Shown here: piece after piece, positions 24,019-31,683 of the stretch | How the letters are laid out: every line of letters starts with the position of its first letter | Numbering within the stretch: position 1 is the stretch's first letter | NCBI GenBank assembly: GCA_029012125.1 | Contig: JAQXLM010000083.1 | Location: 1 to 32,405 of the forward strand | DNA: 32,405 nucleotides | From: Eubacteriaceae bacterium | GTDB taxonomy: Bacteria > Bacillota > Clostridia > Peptostreptococcales > Anaerovoracaceae | Reading direction: 5' to 3' | The notes under the pieces: model-generated | The model's input: the letters and a program-made list of their open reading frames with translations, nothing else | What the model was told of the DNA's origin: nothing | Database searches by the model: none | Program-made: the position numbers and the translations under genes

Positions 24019-25023
24019 ATGAAAACCAGAATATTGAAGGATACAACTGAAGATATTAAACTGGCAGCGAAAATCATAGATGAAGGCGGTCTGGTAGCCT
24101 TCCCAACGGAAACGGTGTACGGACTTGGAGCAAATGCTTTGAACCCGGAGGCTGTGGGAAAGGTTTATGCGGCAAAGGGCAGACCATCCGATAATCCCAT
24201 GATCGTGCACATAGCATCCAAGGAGGATCTGGCAAAACTGACGCCACAGATAACCGGAGATATGGAGACTTTGATGGAAACCTTCTGGCCGGGACCTCTC
24301 ACCATGATAGTAGAGAGAAATCCTGAAATCCCGGATGTGACCACAGGCGGTCTTGATACGGTAGGAGTGAGAATGCCGGACAATAAGGTTGCTCTGGCTT
24401 TAATAGACGCGTCGGGATGGCCTATTGCGGCACCCAGCGCCAATCTATCGGGAAAGCCCAGCCCTACTCGTGCCATAGATGTAATCGAGGATCTGTCGGG
24501 CAGAGTGGATGCCATCATTGAAAGCGACAACTGCTCTTTCGGCATCGAGTCAACGGTGGTGGATATGACAGGGCCTGAGCCAATGATTTTGAGGCCGGGC
24601 ATCATAACGGAAAAGGATTTGCAGGAAGCACTGGATAAGCCTATTTTGATGGATCCGACTTTGAACGTGAGACCTGACCGGTTCAACAATGACAATTTCA
24701 AACCGAAGGCTCCGGGAATGAAATACAAGCATTATGCACCGAAAGCGGAGATGATGATTTTCGAAGGCGAGGCTGAGGCTGTGGAGGCGGCCATTAACGC
24801 AGAGAGAATGGAGCGGGAGCTTCTCGGTCAGAAGGTGGCTGTAATCACCTATGACAGCGGTAATCCAAAGCAGGCAGCCAGACGGTTCTTCGCCGAGCTT
24901 CGTGACGCTGACAGACACGGTGCGGACGCTATACTGGCAGCGGCCATCGAAGAAGAAGGCATCGGCTTCTCTGTAATGAACAGAATGCTGAAATCGGCCG
25001 GATATAATATCAGAAAAGTTTAA
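24019..25023 (+). CDS. L-threonylcarbamoyladenylate synthase, Sua5 type
   Basis: A 334-residue enzyme that makes threonylcarbamoyl-AMP from threonine, bicarbonate and ATP, the first step of the t6A modification of tRNAs reading ANN codons. The YrdC domain occupies about residues 10-205, with the nucleotide/threonine-binding sequences AFPTETVYGLGANA, KGRPSDNPMIVHI and APSANLSGKPSPT. The APGMKYKHYAPKAEM motif begins the C-terminal Sua5 domain, so this is the long two-domain form rather than short TsaC. It lies 50 bases after prfA with no terminator, as in many Firmicutes (ywlC position), and is probably in one transcript with it. Confidence 0.95.
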   Translation: MKTRILKDTTEDIKLAAKIIDEGGLVAFPTETVYGLGANALNPEAVGKVYAAKGRPSDNPMIVHIASKEDLAKLTPQITGDMETLMETFWPGPLTMIVERNPEIPDVTTGGLDTVGVRMPDNKVALALIDASGWPIAAPSANLSGKPSPTRAIDVIEDLSGRVDAIIESDNCSFGIESTVVDMTGPEPMILRPGIITEKDLQEALDKPILMDPTLNVRPDRFNNDNFKPKAPGMKYKHYAPKAEMMIFEGEAEAVEAAINAERMERELLGQKVAVITYDSGNPKQAARRFFAELRDADRHGADAILAAAIEEEGIGFSVMNRMLKSAGYNIRKV

Positions 25024-25070
25024 TCAAATCAATCACATAAAATTAAGAAAGAGACGACGAGGTAAGGAAA

Positions 25071-25502
25071 ATGATTATTGCATTGGCAAGCGACCATGGC
25101 GGTTTCGCACTAAAGGAACAGATCAAAGCTCATCTGGCAGGAAGAGGCTTTGATGTTACAGATCTTGGAACAAACTCCGAGGAATCCGTTGACTATCCGG
25201 CTTTCGGAAAAGCATGCGGGGAAGAGGTTGCATCGGGAAAGGCCGACCTGGGAATCGTATGCTGCGGTACGGGAATCGGAATTTCAATCGCCGCTAACAA
25301 AGTTAAGGGCGTAAGATGCGGACTTTGCACATCTGTTGAGATGGCAACTTTGACGAAACAGCACAACAACGCTAACATTCTGGCTTTAGGCGGAAGAACT
25401 ACTGCCCCTGAGCTTGCAATGGAAATTGTAGATGCATGGCTTGACACGGAGTTTGAGGGCGGACGCCACCAGAGACGTGTGGACATGCTGGACAACATGT
25501 AA
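25071..25502 (+). CDS. rpiB: Ribose-5-phosphate isomerase B
   Basis: A 143-residue RpiB/LacAB-family isomerase that interconverts ribose 5-phosphate and ribulose 5-phosphate in the pentose-phosphate pathway. SDHGGFALKEQI near the N-terminus holds the substrate-binding Asp-His. The catalytic Cys is in GIVCCGTGIGISIAANK around residue 65, and the phosphate-binding region includes the GGRTT segment. A C-terminal stretch with FEGGRHQRRV is usual. An alternative role in allose or other sugar isomerisation is possible, but the location before upp is the standard Firmicutes rpiB place. GAGGTAAGG precedes the start. Confidence 0.95.
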   Translation: MIIALASDHGGFALKEQIKAHLAGRGFDVTDLGTNSEESVDYPAFGKACGEEVASGKADLGIVCCGTGIGISIAANKVKGVRCGLCTSVEMATLTKQHNNANILALGGRTTAPELAMEIVDAWLDTEFEGGRHQRRVDMLDNM

Positions 25503-25560
25503 TGATGTAACGGATTGTATAGAATTGTAAAAAAATTGAAACACTACGGGAGGAACTGTT

Positions 25561-26190
25561 ATGGGTAAAGTTTATGTATTTGACCATCCACTGATTCAGC
25601 ACAAGGTATCGTTAATGAGACAGACATCTACAAATGTTAAGGAGTTCAGAGAACTGGCTAAAGAAATCTCAACACTTATGGGTTTTGAGGCTACCAGAGA
25701 TTTACCTCTGAAGGAGGTGGAAATTGAAACTCCTATCTGTTCGGCAAAAGTAAAAATGCTGGACGGTGAAGATATTGCAATCGTACCTATTCTGCGTGCA
25801 GGTCTTGGATTTGTAGATGGAATGCTTGCCCTGTATCCAAACGCAAAGGTTGGACACATCGGTCTTTACAGAGACCCTGAAACACATAAGCCGGTAGAAT
25901 ACTACTGCAAACTTCCTGTGGATATAGACAAGAGAAAGATTTTCGTTGTTGACCCTATGCTGGCAACAGGCGGAAGTGCTGTAGCTGCTATAGACTTTAT
26001 CAAGCAGAGAGGCGGCAAGGACATAGTGTTCATGTGTCTGCTGGCCGCTCCTGAAGGCTTGGATGTTCTACAGGCAGCTCACCCTGATATTGACATTTAC
26101 ATCGCCGCAAAGGACAGCCATCTGAACGAGAATGCATACATCGTTCCCGGCTTAGGAGATGCAGGCGACAGATTATATGGAACAAGGTAG
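25561..26190 (+). CDS. upp: Uracil phosphoribosyltransferase
   Basis: A 209-residue enzyme that salvages uracil to UMP with PRPP. The family N-terminus [18 protein letters not shown] is clear. The PRPP-binding motif [12 protein letters not shown] lies around residues 130-141, and the uracil-binding C-terminus [15 protein letters not shown] is intact. GGGAGG sits upstream of the ATG. The next gene, tyrS, starts 10 bases later, with its ribosome binding site overlapping the TAG stop, so the two are co-transcribed. Confidence 0.98.
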   Translation: MGKVYVFDHPLIQHKVSLMRQTSTNVKEFRELAKEISTLMGFEATRDLPLKEVEIETPICSAKVKMLDGEDIAIVPILRAGLGFVDGMLALYPNAKVGHIGLYRDPETHKPVEYYCKLPVDIDKRKIFVVDPMLATGGSAVAAIDFIKQRGGKDIVFMCLLAAPEGLDVLQAAHPDIDIYIAAKDSHLNENAYIVPGLGDAGDRLYGTR

Positions 26191-26199
26191 GAGGATTTG

Positions 26200-27531
26200 A
26201 TGAAAAATTTTATTCCCGATAACATTAGCAAATACGATAATGTTTATGACGTATTGAAGGAAAGAGGATTTATAGAGCAGGTTACAGATGAAGAGGTTGT
26301 AAGAGAGCTTCTTGGTAAGGAGAAAATTAAGTTCTATATCGGTTTTGACCCTACTGCAGACTGTCTGCACGTCGGACATTTTATGCAGGTAATCATTATG
26401 ATGTACATGCAGAAGTTCGGACACACTCCTGTAGTGCTTATCGGTGGCGGTACAGGAATGGTTGGGGATCCTTCCGGAAGACAGGACATGCGTCAGATGA
26501 TGACAGTTGAAACTATCGATGACAATTGCTGCAAGTTCAAGTGTCTGTTTGACAAGTTCCTTGACTTTGACGAGGAATGGAAGTACGAAGGCAACAACGG
26601 AGTGTATGCTCCCGGTCACGAGAACAAAACTCCGGAACCGGGCAAGGCTATTGCTGTTAACAACGCTGAATGGATCAGACCTCTTAACTACGTTGAATTC
26701 GTAAGAGAAGTAGGAACTCACTTTAACGTTAACAACATGCTTCGTGCTGAGTGTTACAAGCAGAGAATGGAAACGGGGCTTTCCTTCCTGGAATTCAACT
26801 ACATGCTGATGCAGGGATATGACTTTGCTGTAATGGCAAGGGACTTCGGCGTAAAGATGCAGTTTGGCGGAAACGACCAGTGGTCAAATATGATTGCCGG
26901 CAAACAGCTGTCCAGAAAGTGGAATGATATAGACGTAGAGGCTATGACCTTTGCTCTTCTGACTAACAGCGAAGGTAAGAAAATGGGTAAGACTCAGAAG
27001 GGAGCATTGTGGCTGTCTGCTGACAGAACTTCCCCATACGAATTCTACCAGTACTGGAGAAACGTTGGCGATGCTGACGTGGAAAAGTGTCTGCGTATGC
27101 TGACCTTCCTGCCAATGGATGAGGTTAAGCGTCTTGCTTCACTGGAAGGGGCGGAAATCAACAAGGCTAAGGAAATTCTTGCTTTTGAGGTTACCAAGCT
27201 TGTTCACGGTGAAGAGGAAGCTATCAAAGCTCAGGAAGGCGCAAGAGCTGCTTTCGGCGGTGGAGCGGGTAATGCTGCAAACATCCCTTCAACAGAAATG
27301 GCAGCTGCTGATTTTGAGGGAGAAGGAAAGGGTCTTCTTACTCTGATTAAGGATCTGGGTCTGGTTCCGTCAAACGGTGAAGGCAGAAGAACGGTTGAAC
27401 AGGGCGGACTGTCCATTAACGGTGAGAAGGTAACCGATCCTAAGACGGCAGTTACACTTGACATGTTCAATGACGGAGAAATCCTGATTCAGAAGGGCAA
27501 GAAGAAATTCCACAAGGTTGTAATAAAATAG
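26200..27531 (+). CDS. tyrS: Tyrosyl-tRNA synthetase
   Basis: A 443-residue class I synthetase that charges tRNA-Tyr. The HIGH-type motif is HVGH in DCLHVGHF around residue 48, and the KMSKS loop appears as KMGKT around residue 266. The C-terminal S4 RNA-binding domain runs from about residue 375, with [14 protein letters not shown] and the ending [12 protein letters not shown] choose the ATG at 26200, which has TAGGAGG at good spacing, over the TTG at 26197. No T-box leader is possible, because the gap to upp is only 9 bases; regulation must come from an upstream promoter. Confidence 0.97.
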   Translation: MKNFIPDNISKYDNVYDVLKERGFIEQVTDEEVVRELLGKEKIKFYIGFDPTADCLHVGHFMQVIIMMYMQKFGHTPVVLIGGGTGMVGDPSGRQDMRQMMTVETIDDNCCKFKCLFDKFLDFDEEWKYEGNNGVYAPGHENKTPEPGKAIAVNNAEWIRPLNYVEFVREVGTHFNVNNMLRAECYKQRMETGLSFLEFNYMLMQGYDFAVMARDFGVKMQFGGNDQWSNMIAGKQLSRKWNDIDVEAMTFALLTNSEGKKMGKTQKGALWLSADRTSPYEFYQYWRNVGDADVEKCLRMLTFLPMDEVKRLASLEGAEINKAKEILAFEVTKLVHGEEEAIKAQEGARAAFGGGAGNAANIPSTEMAAADFEGEGKGLLTLIKDLGLVPSNGEGRRTVEQGGLSINGEKVTDPKTAVTLDMFNDGEILIQKGKKKFHKVVIK

Positions 27532-27548
27532 TATTACGAGGCGAAAAC

Positions 27549-28136
27549 ATGAATATCAAAAAAGTACTAAGGATAATTGTGCCTATAACACTTGTAGCAG
27601 TAACTCTATGGGTACTTTATATAACTATTTCAACCGGAACTATAAATAGAGATTTAACGAGAAATCTTGCATTTGCAGTGTTTTTGGGCTGCGAGATTAT
27701 GCTGAATCTTTTTTCGGAAGAAACGGTCTGGGAGCCGCCGGCAGAGATTAAGGAAGATGAAGACTACATACTAGCCTTGGACAGGGTGAAAATAGGTCAG
27801 AAATTCATCTCAGCCGGAGGTATGATGTTTATTATTCCATTCATTATAATCCTGATACTGCAGCACGCGTCAGGAATACTTGCCGGCTTGTTAGTTTTCG
27901 CCATTTTGGCGGGAATCCTAAGTTTCTTATTCGGTTTAATTCTAGATTTTGCCGGTGAGCGGTATCTGACAAAGGTAGCAATGGAATATAACACAGAAGA
28001 GGAACTTATGGCAGAATCGGGTGCAGATTCTGAAGAGAAAGAAATAAACAAAGCAATCATAGTTATTAGGATTGTTAGTTTGATTGCTCTAATAGGTTGG
28101 GGTATATCGATGTTTATATCCATATTTCTAGAGTAA
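27549..28136 (+). CDS. Small polytopic membrane protein of unknown function
   Basis: A 195-residue protein I do not recognise. Hydrophobic segments lie at about residues 6-27, 38-54, 88-108, 111-135 and 172-194, so five membrane passes are likely. A charged loop (about residues 58-85) separates the second and third. A second charged stretch, with EEELMAESGADSEEKE, precedes the last. GAGGCG stands before the ATG. It follows tyrS by 17 bases without a terminator and ends before a strong hairpin at 28157, so it is probably the last gene of the upp-tyrS transcript. No enzyme or transporter motif is visible. Confidence 0.75.
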   Translation: MNIKKVLRIIVPITLVAVTLWVLYITISTGTINRDLTRNLAFAVFLGCEIMLNLFSEETVWEPPAEIKEDEDYILALDRVKIGQKFISAGGMMFIIPFIIILILQHASGILAGLLVFAILAGILSFLFGLILDFAGERYLTKVAMEYNTEEELMAESGADSEEKEINKAIIVIRIVSLIALIGWGISMFISIFLE

Positions 28137-28156
28137 CACGACTTCTAAATGAAAAT

Positions 28157-28194
28157 GAGGCGATTCCATTTGGGAATCGCCTCTTGAAGTTTTT
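28157..28194. terminator. Terminator between convergent genes
   Basis: GAGGCGATTCC at 28157-28167 and GGAATCGCCTC at 28173-28183 form an 11-bp perfect stem with a 5-base loop. A T run on the plus strand starts 6 bases later. It serves the unknown membrane protein gene and may act in both directions. Confidence 0.88.
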
Positions 28195-28203
28195 GGAATT
28201 CTT

Positions 28204-29361
28204 CTATTTCATAACCTTCTTCAGAAGTATCGGTGTAATGATAGTGGTGATGATTACAACCAGAACGATTGGTGAGAACAGGTCTCCGCTCAAAAGTCCC
28301 ATAGCGTAGCCCTTCTGTGCGACGATCAATGCAACTTCTCCTCTGGATACCATTCCCAGTCCGATACAGAGAGCTTCATGAGAATTGTACTTGCAAAGCC
28401 TTGCTCCCAGGCCGCAACCGACGATCTTTGTCAGAATTGCGATTACCAGCAGCAGCAGTGAGAAAATGAACAGCTGTGTGGTCATTCCATCTAACTGAGT
28501 TTTGATACCGATGCTGGCAAAGAATATAGGTGAGAAGAACAGGTAGCTTGGAACTGTCATCTTCTTTGCGATATCGGACCTTACCTTGAAGGTTGAAAGG
28601 ATTACTCCTACCATGTATGCGCCTGTAATGTCGGCAATTCCGAAATACTCTTCCGATGCATATGAAACCGCAAGAACAAGGGCGATAACGTAGATTGAAA
28701 TTCTTCTCTTTTCCTTAAGTCCGTCGATTTTGTTCCTGAAACGAGTAAGGATGAAAGCCAGAACAGCCATAGCAACTGCGTACAGCAGGATTTTGATACA
28801 TACTACAGCGATGCTGATGGATGGGTCCTTCATGCTTGTAACGATGGTCAGGATGATAATTCCGATGATGTCGTCCAGAACTGCGGCACCAAGGATTGCA
28901 TTTCCTACAGGTCCGCTCAGCTTGCCCATTTCTCTCAAAGCCTCAACAGTGATGCTTACAGATGTAGCGGTCAGGATAACTCCCATGAATACAGCTTTAA
29001 GCACTTCGCTTGAATTTGCCATATCTACATCAAAGAAGAAATAGTATCCACAGAAACCTCCTACCAGCGGAAGCAAAACTCCGCACAAGGCTATTACCAC
29101 GAAAGAAACAGCATTCTTCTTGATTTCCTTTAAATCTGTGTCCAGTCCGGCGATGAACATCAGAATAATAACTCCGATTTCCGATGACTTTGCAAGGAAG
29201 TCGGTTTCAGTTACAACACCTAATACTGAAGGTCCGAGTATAACGCCGGCGATCAAAGCTCCCACAACCTGAGGCATGTGTACTTTTTCGGATGCCTCGC
29301 CCAGAAACTTAGTTGAAAGTATAACGATTGCTACTGTTAATAAGAAACTAAAATCTTCCAT
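28204..29361 (-). CDS. Cation/proton antiporter, CPA2 (Kef-type)
   Basis: A 385-residue transporter with about 12-13 membrane segments. The fold is that of CPA2 sodium or potassium/proton antiporters. The family's core motif is present: TATSVSITVEAL around residue 144, and the paired aspartates in AAVLDDIIGIII around residues 167-178. The protein ends with the membrane domain, so the cytoplasmic TrkA-N regulatory domain of full KefB/KefC proteins is absent, which is common in Firmicutes. AGGGAGG lies 9 bases upstream of the ATG on the minus strand. It is convergent with the unknown membrane protein gene. Ion specificity cannot be read from sequence. Confidence 0.93.
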   Translation of the reverse strand: MEDFSFLLTVAIVILSTKFLGEASEKVHMPQVVGALIAGVILGPSVLGVVTETDFLAKSSEIGVIILMFIAGLDTDLKEIKKNAVSFVVIALCGVLLPLVGGFCGYYFFFDVDMANSSEVLKAVFMGVILTATSVSITVEALREMGKLSGPVGNAILGAAVLDDIIGIIILTIVTSMKDPSISIAVVCIKILLYAVAMAVLAFILTRFRNKIDGLKEKRRISIYVIALVLAVSYASEEYFGIADITGAYMVGVILSTFKVRSDIAKKMTVPSYLFFSPIFFASIGIKTQLDGMTTQLFIFSLLLLVIAILTKIVGCGLGARLCKYNSHEALCIGLGMVSRGEVALIVAQKGYAMGLLSGDLFSPIVLVVIITTIITPILLKKVMK

Positions 29362-29460
29362 ATATTATAACCTCCCTTTCCACAACAGCTACACATTATA
29401 ACACCGCAAAGAAGGAATGTCCACCCCCTAAACTAAAGAAAATTCCCCTGTAAACAAAAG

Positions 29461-29495
29461 AAAAACTCCCCTTGGGATAATCCCAAAGAGGAGCT
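29461..29495 (-). terminator. Terminator after the YhhQ-family gene
   Basis: On the minus strand CTCCTCTTTGGGA and TCCCAAGGGGAG pair across TTA with one bulge or mismatch, followed directly by TTTTTC. It lies 7 bases past the stop codon. Confidence 0.92.
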
Positions 29496-29501
29496 TGGAT
29501 T

Positions 29502-30212
29502 CTATTTTTCGTCGGCAACTTTGCCTGCTTCCTTCAGCCTGCGAGCTGCATAGACAACTGGTGTATCCAGCGCACTTGTTACGAAGTAAATCACATATCC
29601 TGCAATTGCAATATGGAAAAGTGTTGCAATATCATACATCCCCCAGAAAGCGCCGAAGTTAAACAGGAAGGTGTTTAACAGCTGGGACACCATAGTGGAA
29701 CCGTTGTTTCGAATCCACAGTCCCTTTCTGGAATCGCCGAAAAGCTTAGTAGTGTGCTTCCAGATTGCATGGTATGCAAATACGTCGAAAACCTGAACGA
29801 TTGCATATACTGCAAAGCTTACAAGCATAAGTCTCGGAGTATTGGAAAAGATAGTCTGTATTGCCGGACTTGCCCAGTCGTTTGCGTTAGGCTCGTACAG
29901 GAACCAGGACTGAGAAACCAGGATAAATACCACACTTACAGCAATTCCGATACTAACGGCTTTGTTGGCGTACTGCCTGCCCTCCGTCTCGCTGAGAATA
30001 TCAGTTACCAGGAAGGTTGAGGCGAAAAGTATGTTGCCCAGGGTCTGTTCCATCCCAAAGGCATCGACCATAATCAAAACCTCGATGTTTGCAGTAATGG
30101 TTGCGATGGCGGTCCACACGTAAAGTCCGCTTCTGCCAAAAAATCTGTAGAAGAGCAGGACTGTGGCGTAGATGCCTATCAGGCTGACAATTAGTACAAT
30201 TTCGTTATTCAT
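29502..30212 (-). CDS. Queuosine-precursor transporter, YhhQ family
   Basis: A 236-residue integral membrane protein of the Vut_1/DUF165 (YhhQ) family, which takes up preQ0 or preQ1 for queuosine synthesis in tRNA. It has six hydrophobic segments. The family region with FASTFLVTDILSETEGRQYA is around residues 64-83, and GSTMVSQLLNTFLFNFGAFWG is near residue 173. The best start is the ATG at 30212, with AAGGGAG 8 bases upstream; a GTG at 30221 sits directly in that ribosome binding site. A preQ1-I riboswitch overlaps the ribosome binding site, which strongly supports the function. The gene has its own promoter and terminator. Confidence 0.93.
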   Translation of the reverse strand: MNNEIVLIVSLIGIYATVLLFYRFFGRSGLYVWTAIATITANIEVLIMVDAFGMEQTLGNILFASTFLVTDILSETEGRQYANKAVSIGIAVSVVFILVSQSWFLYEPNANDWASPAIQTIFSNTPRLMLVSFAVYAIVQVFDVFAYHAIWKHTTKLFGDSRKGLWIRNNGSTMVSQLLNTFLFNFGAFWGMYDIATLFHIAIAGYVIYFVTSALDTPVVYAARRLKEAGKVADEK

Positions 30213-30220
30213 TTGTATCA

Positions 30221-30264
30221 CTCCCTTAGTTTTGTTTATAGACAGGATGGTTTCGAACTGTCTT
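30221..30264 (-). ncRNA. preQ1-I riboswitch (translational)
   Basis: Reading the minus strand, GACAG, a loop with TTCGAAACCATCC, then TGTC and an A-rich tail (TATAAACAAAACTAAGGGAG) match the preQ1-I plan: one small hairpin whose C-rich loop pairs with the ACTAAGG tail in an H-type pseudoknot. The tail includes the ribosome binding site of the YhhQ-family gene, so preQ1 would block translation. I see no terminator stem, which fits a translational mechanism. Confidence 0.82.
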
Positions 30265-30282
30265 TTTTGATTGTACCGTGGT

Positions 30283-30311
30283 ACTATAGCATATTTGCCG
30301 TCCTATGGCAA
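30283..30311 (-). promoter_or_regulatory. Promoter of the YhhQ-family gene
   Basis: On the minus strand TTGCCA (30311-30306) and TATAGT (30288-30283) are separated by 17 bases. The predicted transcript begins near 30276, just before the riboswitch. Confidence 0.8.
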
Positions 30312-30323
30312 GAGGCTTTTTTT

Positions 30324-30357
30324 ATCAAAGCCGACAGCGTTTCATCAAAGATGACAG
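30324..30357 (+). repeat. Short direct repeat ATCAAAG..GACAG
   Basis: ATCAAAGCCGACAG at 30324-30337 and ATCAAAGATGACAG at 30344-30357 differ at two positions and are 20 bp apart. They lie between the divergent promoters of the YhhQ-family gene and rplM and might be a regulator site. Confidence 0.5.
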
Positions 30358-30385
30358 GCCCGCGAAATCAAATGCAAAAAAACCC

Positions 30386-30414
30386 TTGCAATTCCAAGGC
30401 TCTTACTGTATAAT
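30386..30414 (+). promoter_or_regulatory. Promoter of rplM-rpsI
   Basis: TTGCAA at 30386-30391, a 17-base spacer, and a perfect TATAAT at 30409-30414. It is the strongest promoter match in the window, as expected for ribosomal protein genes. Confidence 0.9.
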
Positions 30415-30420
30415 AGTCGT

Positions 30421-30592
30421 GCACTGTGTTTAGACAGTGGTTTTTGAAGTTGCAAGGCAGAGCTTTTGCCCGGTAACCTTGCAAGCTAAAAGTTAGTTTT
30501 AGTTATGCTGAAAACAATCCGGCTTTGATCGGATTTCAGTAGGCAGAGCCGAAACGGATTGAAAAATCTCAGTAGGTAGAAAGGAAGAGAAG
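30421..30592 (+). ncRNA. Structured leader of rplM (L13-leader-like)
   Basis: The transcript leader is about 170 bases and has several hairpins: CACTGT (30422) with ACAGTG (30434), TTGCAAGG (30450) with CCTTGCAA (30477), and CTAAAA (30486) with TTTTAG (30497). AATCCG at 30516 can pair with CGGATT at 30530 or with a second CGGATT at 30555, so alternative folds are possible. Ribosomal protein autoregulation in cis is likely. I cannot test whether it belongs to the known Firmicutes L13 leader family. Confidence 0.6.
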
Positions 30593-31021
30593 ATGAAATC
30601 TTACATCGCAAAACCTGCAGAAGTAGAACGTAAGTGGTACGTTGTAGATGCAGAAGGAAAAACTTTAGGTAGATTAGCTTCAGAAGTTGCTTCCGTATTA
30701 AGAGGAAAGAACAAGCCAATCTACACACCACACGTAGACTGCGGAGACTACGTAATCGTTATCAACGCTGAAAAAGTAGAAGTAACCGGTAAGAAGAGAA
30801 AAGAAAAGATCTACAAGAGACATACTGGATATCCAGGTGGATTAAGAGAATTATCTTTTGAAAAGTTACAGGCAAAGAAACCTGAAGAAATTATTAACCA
30901 CGCTGTTAAAGGCATGCTTCCAAAGGGAAAGCTTGGCAGACAGATGTTTAAGAAGTTAAAGGTTTATGCAGGCCCTGAACATGCACATGCAGCTCAGAAG
31001 CCAGAGACATTAGAATTTTAA
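30593..31021 (+). CDS. rplM: Ribosomal protein L13
   Basis: This 142-residue L13 begins [30 protein letters not shown] and includes [16 protein letters not shown] and [19 protein letters not shown], all family hallmarks. It binds 23S rRNA early in 50S assembly. AAAGGAAGAG precedes the ATG. It is co-transcribed with rpsI, 19 bases downstream. Codons are strongly biased (AAA/AAG, GAA, TTA, AGA), consistent with high expression. Confidence 0.99.
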   Translation: MKSYIAKPAEVERKWYVVDAEGKTLGRLASEVASVLRGKNKPIYTPHVDCGDYVIVINAEKVEVTGKKRKEKIYKRHTGYPGGLRELSFEKLQAKKPEEIINHAVKGMLPKGKLGRQMFKKLKVYAGPEHAHAAQKPETLEF

Positions 31022-31040
31022 GGAAAGGGAGGAATAAACA

Positions 31041-31436
31041 ATGGCAAAATTACAATACCAAGGTACAGGTAGAAGAAAACATTCAGTTGCTAGAGTTAGA
31101 TTAATCCCTGGTACTGGAAAAATCACTGTAAACAAGAAGGATCTTGAAGACTACTTCGGAATGGAAATCGTTAAGAGAGAAGTAAGAAGACCTTTCGAAA
31201 TCGCTGGTTGCGAAGGACAGTTCGACGTAATCGCTACTGTAAATGGTGGTGGATTCACAGGACAGGCAGGTGCATTAAGACACGGTATCTCCAGAGCACT
31301 TTGCGAAGCTGACAAGGAAGCTTACAGAGCACCTCTAAAGGCTGCAGGATTCTTAACTAGAGACTCCAGAATGAAGGAAAGAAAGAAGTACGGTCTGAAA
31401 AAGGCAAGAAGAGCAAGCCAGTTCTCAAAGCGTTAA
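31041..31436 (+). CDS. rpsI: Ribosomal protein S9
   Basis: A 131-residue S9 with the family features [21 protein letters not shown] at the N-terminus and the conserved C-terminus QFSKR, whose final arginine reaches the P-site tRNA. AAAGGGAGG lies before the ATG. It is the second gene of the rplM operon. The 3' end is complete, so any integrated element downstream has kept or restored the coding sequence. No clear terminator follows directly; the first strong hairpin is at 31601. Confidence 0.99.
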   Translation: MAKLQYQGTGRRKHSVARVRLIPGTGKITVNKKDLEDYFGMEIVKREVRRPFEIAGCEGQFDVIATVNGGGFTGQAGALRHGISRALCEADKEAYRAPLKAAGFLTRDSRMKERKKYGLKKARRASQFSKR

Positions 31437-31485
31437 TCGAAACTATCAAAGAGATAATTACAGCGGCGCTTCAAAACGCTGGAAG

Positions 31486-31577
31486 ACTTGCAATTACAAG
31501 GTTTTACAATTTGTGGAACTTGCAGAAAAGTACCGAATCGGTACGAGCTTGCAACTTAATTGCAACGTACTTGCAAC
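31486..31577 (+). repeat. Cluster of TTGCA motifs between rpsI and the integrase gene
   Basis: TTGCA occurs at 31488, 31520, 31549, 31560 and 31571, mostly as (A/G)CTTGCAA, in less than 100 bases. The last three are 11 bp apart, one helical turn. A perfect palindrome, GTACCGA-A-TCGGTAC, lies at 31530-31544. Such clusters fit arm-type binding sites of a tyrosine recombinase or its accessory protein at an attachment site, but this is inference. Confidence 0.5.
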
Positions 31578-31600
31578 AAACAGAAAAAAGAAATTTTTTT

Positions 31601-31632
31601 AAGATGTTATCCATAAGGATAGCATCTTTTTT
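31601..31632. terminator. Terminator between rpsI and the integrase gene
   Basis: AAGATGTTATCC at 31601-31612 pairs with GGATAGCATCTT at 31617-31628 across ATAA (one G-T pair), flanked by A's on the left and T's on the right. It can work in both directions between the convergent rpsI and integrase genes. Confidence 0.88.
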
Positions 31633-31683
31633 TACGCACTTGTTCCTGCGACTGTTCCTATGGAGCAGAGCAGTGGAACGTGC

